Source: an uncultured Synechococcus sp.
GTDB lineage: Bacteria > Cyanobacteriota > Cyanobacteriia > PCC-6307 > Cyanobiaceae
Direction of reading: 5' to 3'
Assembly (NCBI GenBank): GCA_913050105.1
Contig: CAJWZN010000078.1
Coordinates: 1 to 5,867, forward strand
Length of the DNA: 5,867 nt
A program made the position numbers and the translations under genes. Shown piece after piece: positions 5,658 through 5,867 of the stretch; position 1 is the first letter of the stretch, and each line of letters opens with the position of its first letter. The notes under the pieces were generated by a model. It searched no databases. It was not told the DNA's origin and saw only the letters and a list, made by a program, of their open reading frames with translations.

Positions 5658-5867
5658 GTGATAGACGCCCGCAGCCACCATCCGATTCAGAACCGCTGGC
5701 GCGCCGAAATGCCGATTTCGGCTCCTGGACCGCTGCCAACGGTGGTGGAGCAGTCCGGTCGAGGCGATCGAGCCTTTGATATTTATTCCCGACTCCTGAG
5801 AGAGCGCATCATTTTTCTCGGTACCGGCGTTGACGACGCTGTTGCCGATGCCCTTGTGGCACAGATG
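5658..5867 (+). CDS. clpP: ATP-dependent Clp protease proteolytic subunit, N-terminal part
   Basis: The first 70 codons of a ClpP serine protease, open to the window edge. ClpP forms double heptameric rings that degrade proteins delivered by ClpX or ClpC. The visible part has TVVEQSGRGDRAFDIYSRLL at 28-47 followed by RERIIFLGTGVDD at 48-60, matching the ClpP N-terminal loop, first helix and first strand. The catalytic Ser, His and Asp lie beyond the window, so activity cannot be judged. The GTG at 5658 is the longest start and has only GA-rich sequence upstream. The ATG at 5709 (codon 18, MPISAPGPLP) is the main alternative. The extra 17 residues (VIDARSHHPIQNRWRAE) could be a short propeptide like that of E. 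coli ClpP, or leader sequence. Position after tig supports the call; several clpP paralogues exist in cyanobacteria and I cannot say with certainty which one this is. Confidence 0.9.
   Translation, partial: MIDARSHHPIQNRWRAEMPISAPGPLPTVVEQSGRGDRAFDIYSRLLRERIIFLGTGVDDAVADALVAQM

Noticed and set aside
1..5867. CRISPR arrays, tRNA/rRNA genes, insertion sequences or a defence island
   Set aside because: No regularly spaced repeats, tRNA-like cloverleaf, transposase or terminal inverted repeats were seen; all genes are core housekeeping genes.

Overview
The window is a compact stretch of a bacterial chromosome with about 93% coding sequence and fairly high GC (about 58-60% by eye). Gene order and protein character point to a marine picocyanobacterium: a Synechococcus of the oceanic group, or a high-GC low-light Prochlorococcus. 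The main grounds are a trigger factor-clpP pair diverging from an asd-dapA-rnj cluster, the cyanobacterial-type RNase J with a long basic/Ala-Pro tail, and the lack of strong Shine-Dalgarno sequences. This assignment comes from recognition of the families, not from a search.

Layout. Positions 40-79 hold a clear rho-independent terminator for the minus strand. Minus strand, read right to left: asd (aspartate-semialdehyde dehydrogenase, 4106-3081), dapA (4-hydroxy-tetrahydrodipicolinate synthase, 3084-2176) and rnj (ribonuclease J, 2128-116). asd and dapA overlap by an ATGA; dapA and rnj are 47 bases apart. This looks like one operon ending at the terminator. From 4107 to 4273 lies a divergent intergenic/leader region. 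Plus strand: tig (trigger factor, 4274-5614), then a 43-base gap and the first 70 codons of clpP (5658 to the window edge). Positions 1-39, beyond the terminator, show no recognisable gene.

How the genes work together. Asd and DapA catalyse consecutive steps: aspartyl phosphate to aspartate semialdehyde, then condensation with pyruvate to enter the diaminopimelate/lysine branch that feeds peptidoglycan and protein. RNase J is an RNA-decay and processing nuclease with no metabolic link to them, yet the same asd-dapA-rnj linkage is known in Bacillus subtilis (asd-dapG-dapA-rnjB). On the other strand, trigger factor (nascent-chain folding) and ClpP (proteolysis) form the classical tig-clpP proteostasis cluster, which usually continues into clpX.

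Most of the window is ordinary core genome and I see no new multi-gene system. The points most worth a second look are the C-terminus of RNase J, which ends in an Arg-rich peptide resembling the PNPase-binding peptide of cyanobacterial RNase E; a plant-like Trp in the predicted lysine-feedback site of DapA; and a partial tandem duplication with a small upstream ORF touching the tig start codon.
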